Source of the DNA: Parus major
Lineage: Eukaryota > Chordata > Aves > Passeriformes > Paridae
Direction: 5' to 3'
Length of the DNA stretch: 64,000 nucleotides
Assembly (NCBI RefSeq): GCF_001522545.3
Contig: NC_031770.1
Coordinates: 7,529,321 to 7,593,320 of the forward strand
The notes beneath the pieces were generated by a model that did no database searches, was not told the DNA's origin, and worked only from the letters and a program-made list of their open reading frames with translations. Positions 28,562-38,325 of the stretch are shown one piece after another. How positions within the stretch are numbered: position 1 is the first letter of the stretch; each line of letters starts with the position of its first letter. A program made the position numbers and the translations under genes.

Positions 28562-29195
28562 TGTTCTGGTTTGAAGGCAAACTGTTGGGAGAAATTAATT
28601 CCACACAAATATTTTCTGAGGCATTCCAANNNNNNNNNNNNNNNNNNNNNNNNNNNNNNNNNNNNNNNNNNNNNNNNNNNNNNNNNNNNNNNNNNNNNNN
28701 NNNNNNNNNNNNNNNNNNNNNNNNNNNNNNNNNNNNNNNNNNNNNNNNNNNNNNNNNNNNNNNNNNNNNNNNNNNNNNNNNNNNNNNNNNNNNNNNNNNN
28801 NNNNNNNNNNNNNNNNNNNNNNNNNNNNNNNNNNNNNNNNNNNNNNNNNNNNNNNNNNNNNNNNNNNNNNNNNNNNNNNNNNNNNNNNNNNNNNNNNNNN
28901 NNNNNNNNNNNNNNNNNNNNNNNNNNNNNNNNNNNNNNNNNNNNNNNNNNNNNNNNNNNNNNNNNNNNNNNNNNNNNNNNNNNNNNNNNNNNNNNNNNNN
29001 NNNNNNNNNNNNNNNNNNNNNNNNNNNNNNNNNNNNNNNNNNNNNNNNNNNNNNNNNNNNNNNNNNNNNNNNNNNNNNNNNNNNNNNNNNNNNNNNNNNN
29101 NNNNNNNNNNNNNNNNNNNNNNNNCATTTTTACCAGCTCGTGTCGATGGTAATGGAACATTCTTTTGGTTACACCTTTCACTGTAACCCAAGACT
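28562..29195 (-). mobile_element. Second solo LTR of the same family, interrupted by an assembly gap
   Basis: The left part (28562-28629) matches the start of the 33.3-kb LTR: TTTGAAGGCAAA, then CCACACAAATATTTT, then GATTCCAA-like sequence. The right part (29125-29195) matches its end, from CATTTTTACCAGCTC through CCCAAGAC. The flanks CTTTC (28557-28561) and CTTCC (29196-29200) look like a 5-bp duplication with one mutation, and the terminal CA has become CT. These changes suggest an older insertion than the 33.3-kb copy. The middle is all N. By analogy the sense strand is minus. Confidence 0.8.
28630..29124. other. Assembly gap (495 N)
   Basis: An uninterrupted run of N. Both edges lie inside an LTR. 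Open frames drawn across it consist mostly of undetermined residues and carry no information. The corresponding interval in the 33.3-kb copy (33374-33860) is 487 bp. Confidence 0.99.
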
Positions 29196-29918
29196 CTTCC
29201 TTAAAGCATACTTATTATACTGATCATATTACTGACCATATTCCATCTGCCCAACCTTCACCCATGCTGAGTCTGTGCCTTCTCTATGTCCCATTTATAT
29301 CTTACTGATCTCATCAATGCTCTGTGTTTTCTGGGAAGTGTGCTCTCTTACAGATAGCATAAGCAATATTTGGCTAAAATATATGATATAAAGAGGATCT
29401 ATGTCTTGCTTTTGAAGATGCTTCCATTCTGATTGGGCTAAATGGGGACAAATACACTTGTTCTTCAGATGATTATATTTGAAATTTGTAACCATGCAGA
29501 ATATTTATACATCTCCTTACACATCTGAGACCTGTTCTTTCATTGTTACTGAGGCTACTGCTATTAAGCCCTGAGAAAACTTGCAGTAGTCTTAACTTGT
29601 GCTGAAAATTACCCTTTCTTTTGGACTACACAAAAGGATTTCTTTAGTGACAAATTCCAGTCCAACCCTGCAAATTTGGAAGGGGTACTCTTCCATCATG
29701 TAAAAAGAAAGGCTCATGCTTCTCCATCTTGCTATCAATTAAGTGGGTGTGCTCCTCCACACAAATGTCTCTATATGAAAGTACAAAGCAATGCATTTGG
29801 TGGCTAAAATAGGAGAAGGTGACCTATGAAAACCCCACATTCTCTTCACATTTTTATATACTTTGGTGTGGGAAACAATGCAGTATCCATGAGTATCCAG
29901 ATGAGAGAATGATAGACT

Positions 29919-29921
<3 letters not shown>

Positions 29922-29960
<39 letters not shown>

Positions 29961-30007
29961 ATCTATCTATCCATCTAGCCATCCATCTATCCATCTCTCC
30001 ATCTCTC
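29922..30007 (+). repeat. Compound (CT)n / (ATCT)n / (CCAT)n microsatellite
   Basis: A pure CT run of about 39 bases with one interruption passes into ATCT and then CCATCT-type tetranucleotide units. The compound structure suggests stepwise growth of the array. Confidence 0.92.
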
Positions 30008-31107
30008 AATACTTTGATGTTCAGCTCTTGAATTTCCACAGTTCCATTTAGTATGTACTTGCTAGACTTCTGTGTTGTAATGACTAGAACCTTGAAACTG
30101 TGTTTTAGATATACTACAAGCAGTTGAGAGCTATTGCTGAAAGTCACACTTGCTTGTAGACACAGACCAAATAGATGTTTGAAGGTGGTTTTCAAACGAC
30201 TTCAAGATTTTGCTGGGTCCAAGGGAGCTTAAATACATGTGTGGAACATTTCCCCCTTCTCCAGAGGAGCTCTGCTGGTCTTTGCAGGTGTATTGAGAAG
30301 CAGCACAAAAAGTGTGAGCTCCAATGGTGCAGTGATGGAAGGTTTGAGAAGAGGTAGATAATAAGAATAGATAATAAGATAATAGATAAATGGGCTCAGA
30401 TCTGGGTGTGGTGGTGTGTCTCCATCTGAGACTATGTGAGATGTGAATGAGTCACTGAGTGTTGTTCAGGACTGGGGCAGTGTTTGGCATCCCAAAGGAC
30501 TGGTATCTCCCTGAATATCTGTGTGACTGAGAAAGCTTTGCCTCTGAGAGGACAGCAATGATGTGAAATGAGTTTTCAGATGTTTGCTGTGCTTGTGCTG
30601 ATTAAAGGTGATACTTTTGTTTAAAGCTGTGTACAGGTTGTCCAGTCATATGTCATCTGGGAGTGTTTTTAAAGAAGGACTACATTTATATACATAAACA
30701 AAACCGCCAATTGTTGCTTCTTCTCCCACCCCCTCCCCCCGCCTGCCCAACTGAGATCTGTGGTCAGGAAATTGCCAATTTTTTTGGGTCCCAATCCTCT
30801 GCACATACTCTGTCCTGGCTCTTATATCTGTCCCAGCAGCTGAGAGTTTGTCCCAGACATTAGAAACTCTATCAACACGCCTTTCAATTCAAATCTCATT
30901 AGCTTTCATTTGCAGAGAGGTTGCCCCAAGATAGCAAAGATCGTGAGCTGTTTTTCAGACGCTGTTACTGCAAAGCAGCTGAGTTGGCCAATGGATCTTT
31001 AATTTCCTTTTGGCACCCAGCCCAAGGGACACGCACAATGAACAATTTCCTCAAATAGCATCAGTGGGAAATTCATCTTGTTCTTAGCTAGCCTAGCTAC
31101 ATGGTCT

Positions 31108-31122
31108 AAGCAGGGGGCAGTA
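31108..31122 (+). promoter_or_regulatory. Weak CTCF-like core (CAGGGGGCAGTA)
   Basis: The core AGGGGGC and the trailing TA agree with the CTCF motif, but the upstream CCAC part is not matched well. Listed as a low-confidence candidate boundary site. Confidence 0.15.
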
Positions 31123-32195
31123 TGATTTTCAGCTTCAATATTCTGATACAGAAATTGGAATAGAAAATCATCCTCAGTATTGCACTGTCTGTACTTCCAC
31201 AGGGGCATTGCAAATGATATAACTGCTTCCTTACCCTGACATTTTCTTAGAATTTTCTTTACTGTAGCTATCAGTAGGCTGTTTACTAAGCAATGTGTAG
31301 TCTACTAATCCTGTGAAATATTTTATTTCATGGTAAAGAGAGAGAGTTTAACAATCAAAATGAAACCAGGGAGGCAGGTATTATATTTTGAGTCTTCAGA
31401 ATTAGCTTCTCTACTATTAACTCCTTAGTGTCTAATTCTGATCTTTATATAATCAAACCTCCAATGCTTATTTCACCAGTCACTAAATTTCAGTGTTTTT
31501 ATCTGATTCTTCTCTTTACCTATTTTCGCAGTTGCTAGATTCTTCAAATTATCTGTCATTTCAAAACCATTTCTCACACTTTTTTTCTCCATTGATGATT
31601 TTTAAGTGATGAAAAGCTGTATGTGCATTATTTGTGATGTCTCAGATAGATTTTCAAGATTTCTCCCGTGCTAAAGATTTTCATACATCCTCTCACTCCA
31701 CCCACATAATTGTATTTCATAGTTCCCATGGAAATTTTTTTTGTCTGCTACCTCTTAGTGCTGTATTGCCAGAGTCTGAGAGTTCAAATAGACAGCTTGC
31801 TTTGCTGTAAGGAGTTTGCAGAATATCTGCCACTGCCACTTAGCTGTGGTTTTCCTTCACATCCATCACTAATTTCTTTCCCTTTAGCTCGGATCTTCAG
31901 GTCTAAGATTGTTGCCCAGGTGAATCCTTGAACCTGTTACGTGTCAGGGACAGAAAAGCAGGTCATTAGACAAAAAATGAATTTTCACTTTGGTTTGTTT
32001 GTACTGGGAGGTGAATGGAAAGAAACAAAACCATTTTCTACTGAAAGTGTAGGGTTTGCTGCTTCAGTGCAGGGCAAATCCTGCAGCATTTCTGCACTGC
32101 ATATGACTTTGAGAGATATTTTTCTTTACACAACCCATCTGTCTTCATGTTTGATTTTGTTTTTCATTAGATCAGGAAACACTGTTATGAGGGAT

Positions 32196-32215
32196 ATGAT
32201 CATTTAAATGATCAT
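32196..32215. repeat. 20-bp perfect palindrome
   Basis: ATGATCATTT followed immediately by its exact reverse complement. It is AT-rich with a central TTTAAA. It contains two ATGATCAT copies overlapping the arms, so it could be a cruciform-prone site or a dimeric binding site. Nothing identifies a specific protein. Confidence 0.6.
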
Positions 32216-32281
32216 TCATGTTGTGATTCTTAAAATGTCTAGATGTTTTCAATGCATATGTAATAATAGTAAGTTTAATGG

Positions 32282-32328
32282 AATTCCAGTTCACGTTCCG
32301 CTCAACCTTTAGAAAGAGAACTGGAATT
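32282..32328. repeat. 11-bp inverted repeat with a 25-base loop
   Basis: AATTCCAGTTC (32282-32292) and GAACTGGAATT (32318-32328) are exact reverse complements. The stem is too short for a microRNA precursor, and the loop contains a small CpG pair (ACGTTCCGC). It lies only 66 bp from the 20-bp palindrome. Confidence 0.55.
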
Positions 32329-33306
32329 ATTTTAAGTTCCTGGTCCTTTTTCTATTCCTTTTGCTATTTCAGATCAATCCAGAAATTGATCCAGTATAGT
32401 AAAAGCTCTCAACAGTAGCTGGGGAAAACTCAGGAAAACAGTAAGGAAAAAAGTGTGCTTAGAATATCTTTCTACATATATTTCTTCTTAGCTCTTGGTA
32501 ATCTGCTGAGTATTGTTTTCCACACTGATTATCTTGATTAATATCCACCAAAGATGAATGAGTCTAATTTCTTCTTCAACCTATTTATAACTTGGCTTCC
32601 ACAACATTTTCTTGTGGAGAGCTTCAAAATTAAACTGAGCATTGCATAGGGGAGAGAAGGATCTCTCTTGTTTGTTTTCAGCAAGCTGCCAAGTTATTTT
32701 GAGTACAAATACAAGGAATATAAGCCTCTCAAACCTCTCAAAAGTATTTCATGATCAGCCCAAACCTACCATTTTCCTAATGCTGAAGTTTCAAATATGG
32801 TTATCAAGGACTCAAGAGTAATGGTAGTTCAGTACCTTTACTACTGGAGATACCCAAACTTAGGGCCTGCATCCATGATTTAAATATTGTACTGACTTTT
32901 GCTAGTTAGCTTTGCCATTGTAAATGTGCTCTGTTTTGGGATCCTGTGCTCTGCTTAAAAAATTTTGAGGGAATTGTGTAGAAGCTTACTCATGTATCTG
33001 AAAATAGTTGCACCAAATGGTAAAAAGCAATTACAGACTTCTAACAATCATCCATTATGAAAGCCTCACTGCTTTACATCATCTTTTGCTCTGCCAGGTT
33101 TTCTTATTCAAAAATACCTGGTTTAAATAAAAATAGAGTGGGATGTGTATGTGCAATGTGTCAGGTTTCTCCTTTGGGTGCTGTTTGATAGATCATACCA
33201 GTTCTGTGTGTTTATCTCTAGGGAATGGTGGCCAATGGTGAAAAACCACCATATCTCAGAAAAAAATTGCATGCAGTGGGTCATTGATGCAGTCTATGTG
33301 CACAGC

Positions 33307-33961
33307 TGTGCTAGTTTGAAGGCAAATCAGCAGAGGAAGTAACTCCACACAAATATTTTGTAAGAGATTCCAAGTCAGAACTACAATTTAATAGGAAAAT
33401 TACAATAAAGGCAATACTACAGAAACACTGGTTTAAGCTGACAAAGTCAGAATATGACCTGACACCCTGTTTGTTGGTCAGGGTGATGGTAACAATCCAA
33501 CTAAATTGTGGCTGCAGTCCCATTGGAGAGATGGATGTGGTTCTGTCAAAGTGCTGATCCTGTAGAAAATGGTCTGGTTCTTCTCTGGAGGTCCAGTGAT
33601 GTTGGTCAAGAGTTCTTGTGCTCTGGGAATCCACTGGTAGTGCTGCTCTGGTGTCCCAAGCTTTGGATTAAATACAAGTAGGAATGTTCAGTTCCTCCCC
33701 CAGGGTGGGGCATCTCCCAGTGGGATGATGCAATTCTGGGGGTCCCTCGGGGAGACCTTGATGGCCCCGTGGTGGATTTGGCCCTCTCAGGGTGGCTGCT
33801 GCTTCCCTGGAGGGAGTCATCACTGTTGAGTCATGGAGAGGCTAAAGAACACTGCCCCAACATTTTTACCAGCTCATGTCAATGGTAATAGAGTACCATT
33901 AATATATGGTATTAATAACCAATAACCATTTTGATTACAACTTACATCATGACCCAAGACA
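33307..33961 (-). mobile_element. Solo LTR of an avian endogenous retrovirus, intact, with 5-bp target-site duplication
   Basis: The element is 655 bp, begins TGTGCTAG and ends AAGACA (TG...CA ends). Identical 5-bp direct repeats ACAGC flank it at 33302-33306 and 33962-33966. The minus strand is the likely sense strand: it has a TATA-like TATTTAAT (plus 33667-33674) and, about 80 bp from the 3' end, an ATTAAA polyadenylation signal (plus 33387-33392). No gag, pol or env frame adjoins it. A second copy lies at 28562-29195. I recognise the type (ERVL-like avian LTR) but cannot give a repeat-database name. A 107-residue open frame (33311-33634, minus) lies inside the LTR and is not a gene. Confidence 0.85.
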
Positions 33962-34487
33962 ACAGCTATTCCATTACAGATGTTCCTGTTGTTGAGCATA
34001 ACGAGACAGTCCAATTAACAGTCCACCAGGAGTAGTGATGATGAAATGAATTGAATGAAATAGAAACACATCCTTTTTCTTGCATCTTCAGTTTGCTGGT
34101 TTTCACACTTGGTGTCAATGTTCTCTGATAAACCCAAACTCAGCCCTCTTAGTGCCTTAAAACCTGCATTTTTCTATGTTGAAAGTGTAAATTTTGAAAT
34201 GTAATTGCTTTTGCAATTTTGATGCTTTGACCATATTGTAAGCAACTGAAAATAGAATCTTATCATGGGAAATGTTGGTGAATTGTATTTGCAGTAACCA
34301 CAAACAAAATTGTGCATGGTTCCTTGTAAGAATAACAGTAATGGGATGAAAGAACAAATTTGCTATGATGTCTTTTCATGGTGATAGAAAAATCCTGGTG
34401 GTTTCATGAATTATGCCCATGGAATCCATGCAAAGACTAACATGCCAGTAATAGTCATCTTATGCTTTTCTCTTTTTCACGACTCCT

Positions 34488-34508
34488 GTTACCTGCAGAA
34501 CAGGTAAC
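34488..34508. promoter_or_regulatory. Inverted pair of CAGGTAAC motifs (ZEB/Snail-type E2-boxes)
   Basis: GTTACCTG (34488-34495) and CAGGTAAC (34501-34508) are perfect 8-bp inverted repeats separated by CAGAA. Each half contains the CAGGTA core bound by ZEB1/ZEB2 and Snail-family repressors. Paired cores are the preferred target of the two zinc-finger clusters of ZEB proteins. Confidence 0.35.
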
Positions 34509-37500
34509 TTTGAGGTTTGAGGTAGCTGTTTTCTGACTCCTTCTAGAGAGGCTCATTCTCCTTGCCAAGCCCTGGAGTTTTCAGCATTGCTCAATGTGAG
34601 CTTTAACTTGGATTATTTTCTCTTTTGGACAGTCATTTTTCCAGTGTTAAATCCTGAGCACTTTGGCACTCACAGTCATGTCAGTGTCATTTATTCATGT
34701 TCACTTGGTTTTCCTCCATTGAAAGTTAGAAGATGCTCTCACAAACACACTCATTACCTTCTGGAATTATGTCCAATAAATCTCCTCTCCCAAGGGGACC
34801 TCTGGTGCAGCCACATCCAAGAGCTGCTTGTTTTCATGAAAGGAGCCAGTTTGCCAGAAAACTCCCCTCCCTGCACCTGTTGAAACGTGCTATTATCACT
34901 GGTCATCAGTGTGGTCTGATGTTCCTAACAGCACATCTTAGAGGAACACACCCTTGGACATCACCAGAATTATATTGAGACCAAAGAACAATCAGAAAAT
35001 TGGACCAGACCTTTGACACTGCTGCTCTACAAAACGTGCTCAACCTACCAGCAGTTCAGCATGGAAAGGTGTAACCTCCCTTCCATAAGCTGTTTTCCTA
35101 CCCTCTAGCGACTTTGTGTGTCTGAGGGCACGTGAGATGTTTAAGTCCTGCTCAGTTAAGCTCTGGGATTAAGAGCCTGGCATACTGCTACTGTGTGGAG
35201 CAAACTCCACATGGTGCCAAGAGGAGCCCTGATGGCTGGCTGAGGTGCAGGCAGTGCTGTGTGCTGATGGAGTGAGTTCTCCCCCTTGTTATGCCATCCC
35301 ATCCTGCTTGCCACTGCCTCTGCAGTGAAGCAGCAGCCAAACTGTGTGTGGCAGTGACACACACAACTACTTGAGGTCAGTCTGTAAGGGCTGAGAGCCA
35401 CACAGCAGCACTGTGCAGAGAGAAAAGCTCATTTTTACTATTTCAGACATTTTTCTGAAGTTCTGCTCTAGTCTGTATTGCTCTTGGAGGAGATTAACAG
35501 ATTACTTAGAGTCCATAACTAAGATGTAAACACAGATACACCGGTATCAGTGTATGTGTATTTATCAGTATCAGATACACCATTGGTGGAGAAGGGTGAG
35601 AGTGCCTCAAATGCCTGTTTTCAGTTTGCTGATCCACCCTTCTCTCTCTAGTTGAACTAAAGCAATGGCATTGTTCTTCAGTTATTTGTCTCCAAAATCC
35701 AGCCATCTTATGTGTGCCTCTTTGCCCATACCAGAGAAATTGGGAGGAACAGAGGAAAGGACAGACTGACTTGGATGTATCAGTATATTTTATTGGGCAA
35801 TCAACTTGATGACAGAGCTCTCAGCCTTTTAGTTCCAATTCCTTGCCACGCCTGTTGTCCTGCTTAACAAACAAAAGTGGTATTGCTGCCATTTAAGCTG
35901 CAACTTTTCATCTGACATAATTTCTGTTGAGACATTTCCTTCACTACAATTTTCTGTATAAACACAGATGTTGGAAAAAGGCAAGAAAACTTGAAACTAC
36001 CTTAAGAACAGCCAGTTAAGTTGGATAAAAAATTGTGCTTAAAAAATTCCTTCACAAATAATATGTTGCTCACCTACCAACTCTGTCACCATTATGGGTT
36101 GATGGAGACTGTTGAATCTGAGTAGAGAATTTGATTCAAAAGTATTTTGTTATGAAACTGACAGTTTTCTGGGTCATGTTATCCCTGAGGGCTAAATGGT
36201 GAGATGGGAAATTGTTTTGATCAGAGAACGTGCACAGAGGATCTCTTACTGCAAACTTTTCTACAGGTGACTGCACATTCATTCTCCTGTTCCTGGTTCT
36301 CTTGATGATTTCTCTTGACTCAGCTGTGACATTTAAAACAGAGAACTGGAAAATCCTGGGACAGAATGGCAGCATGGCATAACTACTTTAGATACAGTAC
36401 CAAGACAGCTGAAAGAAGTCAGTATGTTGTGTTATTCTTGTGTGGGAGTTAATTAAAATAAGAGAGGATCAAGTTCTCCTGCTAACTCAGAGCCCTGTTT
36501 TACTTCCCTACCAGATGCTCTGCCTCCTTCCCTTCTTCATGTAACCATGACTGAAGCAGCAAATTTCCCCCACAAAGTGTGTATGCTGCAGTCATGAGGA
36601 TCAGGGGAAGCTCTGCTGACTCTCAATGGTTCTGTACCAGGACACAAAAAAGACATCTGTGGTTCATTCTCTCACACATAGTTTCAAGTTGTTTTCTGTA
36701 AATCCATATCACTCCTGATTATCTTTGCTGGACAATCCTGCCTGCCAGAGTAGGTTATGCTTTTCCTCTACAGCCACTGAGTAATCTCTCTCAGGAATCC
36801 TTCACCCCAAGCCCTTTCTGGTACAGGCCACACATAGCTTTGAGGAATTTGCTGTATTTGAATAGACATGGGACTTGCTGTAGCAATGTGAAAACTCATA
36901 TGCTGGACACTTTCACAGAATTTTAGTATTCTCACAATGCCAACAAAGGAATGAAAAGGAGCATTTTACTAGGAACAATTACTAGGCTCTCTTAGCTGGG
37001 AAATGAAAAAGCTGTTTGTACAGAACAGTTCTTCAGATCACCAAGCTTTGCAAACCCGCTGCACATCCTCATAATCAGGTTAAGTGGTGACATATAAGAA
37101 ACATCTTCCTGGAGATGATAATTATTTTCAATTCTCTTTGTTCTGTTGTCAAAACTGTCCCATTAATCAGCTATTGTGCAGAAGGATCCTGTTCTTCCAT
37201 TTTGACACCTCCAATTGCATGCAGGGCTGCTCTGTTTGGGGCATGAGAGACTTTTGTTAGGCCAGCTTGATACCTTAGTATTTCTTGTAAGTTCTGCTTT
37301 GTAAGTTCTAGATATGTGGATTGAATTTTGATCACCACTTTCTTTCATTTGTAAAAATAAGCTATGTGAGAGTACAAAGAGTCTGCCTGGCTCTCAAAAA
37401 GCAGTATCAGCAGTATTTTAGCTCAGAGTCACAAGGTTGTTTCCCCACTTCTAAATATTTAATGAGACAAGCTTATATAGCACAAAATTATGTTTGAAAA

Positions 37501-38307
37501 GCATTTTAATTCAGCTTGATTGGAGTACCATGAAGAATTTACACAATTTACACTTATATATGTAGAAAGAACTGGAAACAAGAATTATACAGTAGCATAA
37601 TCTTTTAATGGCTGCTTCTATTTTGATTTAATTTGCTTAGAATAATATAAAAAAATCTTATGTGGTCAGAGAAAACATCACTCTTGGTTCAGTGAGCAAA
37701 AGGATAAATAAGTTCATTTCAGGCAAGCTTTATTAGATGTATTTGTCCAGTGTCAAATTAACATTTTGGTTGTTTTTAGCTAGAAATACTTAAGCAGGAT
37801 TGTATATAGGTAATGCCTTACAAAAGAAAGGCCTTGTATAAATATGGTTTAGACCCTGCTACTCTGGATAAGCTTGTAAGTTCTCATATGAAAAAAATTA
37901 TGAGAATCAGTTAGCACAACAATTTATTCTGGTAACAAAACTGTTCACACCTGCAAAAACAAGAAATCTGTCCCATGGGAATTAGTGAAGAAAATATGTA
38001 AATTATCCAGGAATAGAGGGGTTTGATGGACATACACACAGGCCATTTACCGATGAGTAAACTGAGTTTTGGTGCATTTCTAGCCAATTGGATTTAACAC
38101 AGAAACTTCTGATATTTCCTATAAATTTGATCTATGTGAGTAAAGAATTAGCTTTTCTGGATGAAGAAGCGGTGTCCTGTCTGTTTGTATAGTGTTAGCT
38201 AACAAGAGTTAGTTAGCAACAAGTCACTGAAATGAATTCTTGGCAAAGAAGGCGAGTTCACAATGAGCAAAGGAGAGGGGTCATTGTGAAGTATCTTGAT
38301 TATCTCA

Positions 38308-38325
38308 GGATATCTCAAGATATCC
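38308..38325. repeat. Short inverted repeat GGATATCT / AGATATCC
   Basis: Two exact 8-bp arms (38308-38315 and 38318-38325) are separated by CA, next to further GATATC and TATCT repeats in 38291-38325. Function unknown. Confidence 0.5.

Larger units (their letters stand above)
29201..33301. other. 4.1-kb interval between the two same-family LTRs
   Basis: No gag, protease, polymerase or envelope-like frame is present, and no primer-binding site was seen. It contains the CT microsatellite, the weak CTCF-like core and the 32.2-32.3 kb inverted repeats. It is ordinary host sequence, not the inside of a provirus. Confidence 0.7.

Noticed and set aside
28123..29223. Open frames of 198-352 codons on both strands across 28123-29223
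   Set aside because: They are mostly undetermined residues from the N run, and their defined ends fall within an LTR.
33311..33634. 107-codon minus-strand frame
   Set aside because: Lies entirely inside a solo LTR.
28557..33966. A single provirus with LTRs at 28562-29195 and 33307-33961
   Set aside because: Each LTR has its own flanking duplication (CTTTC/CTTCC and ACAGC/ACAGC), the outer flanks do not match each other, and the 4.1 kb between them has no retroviral gene.
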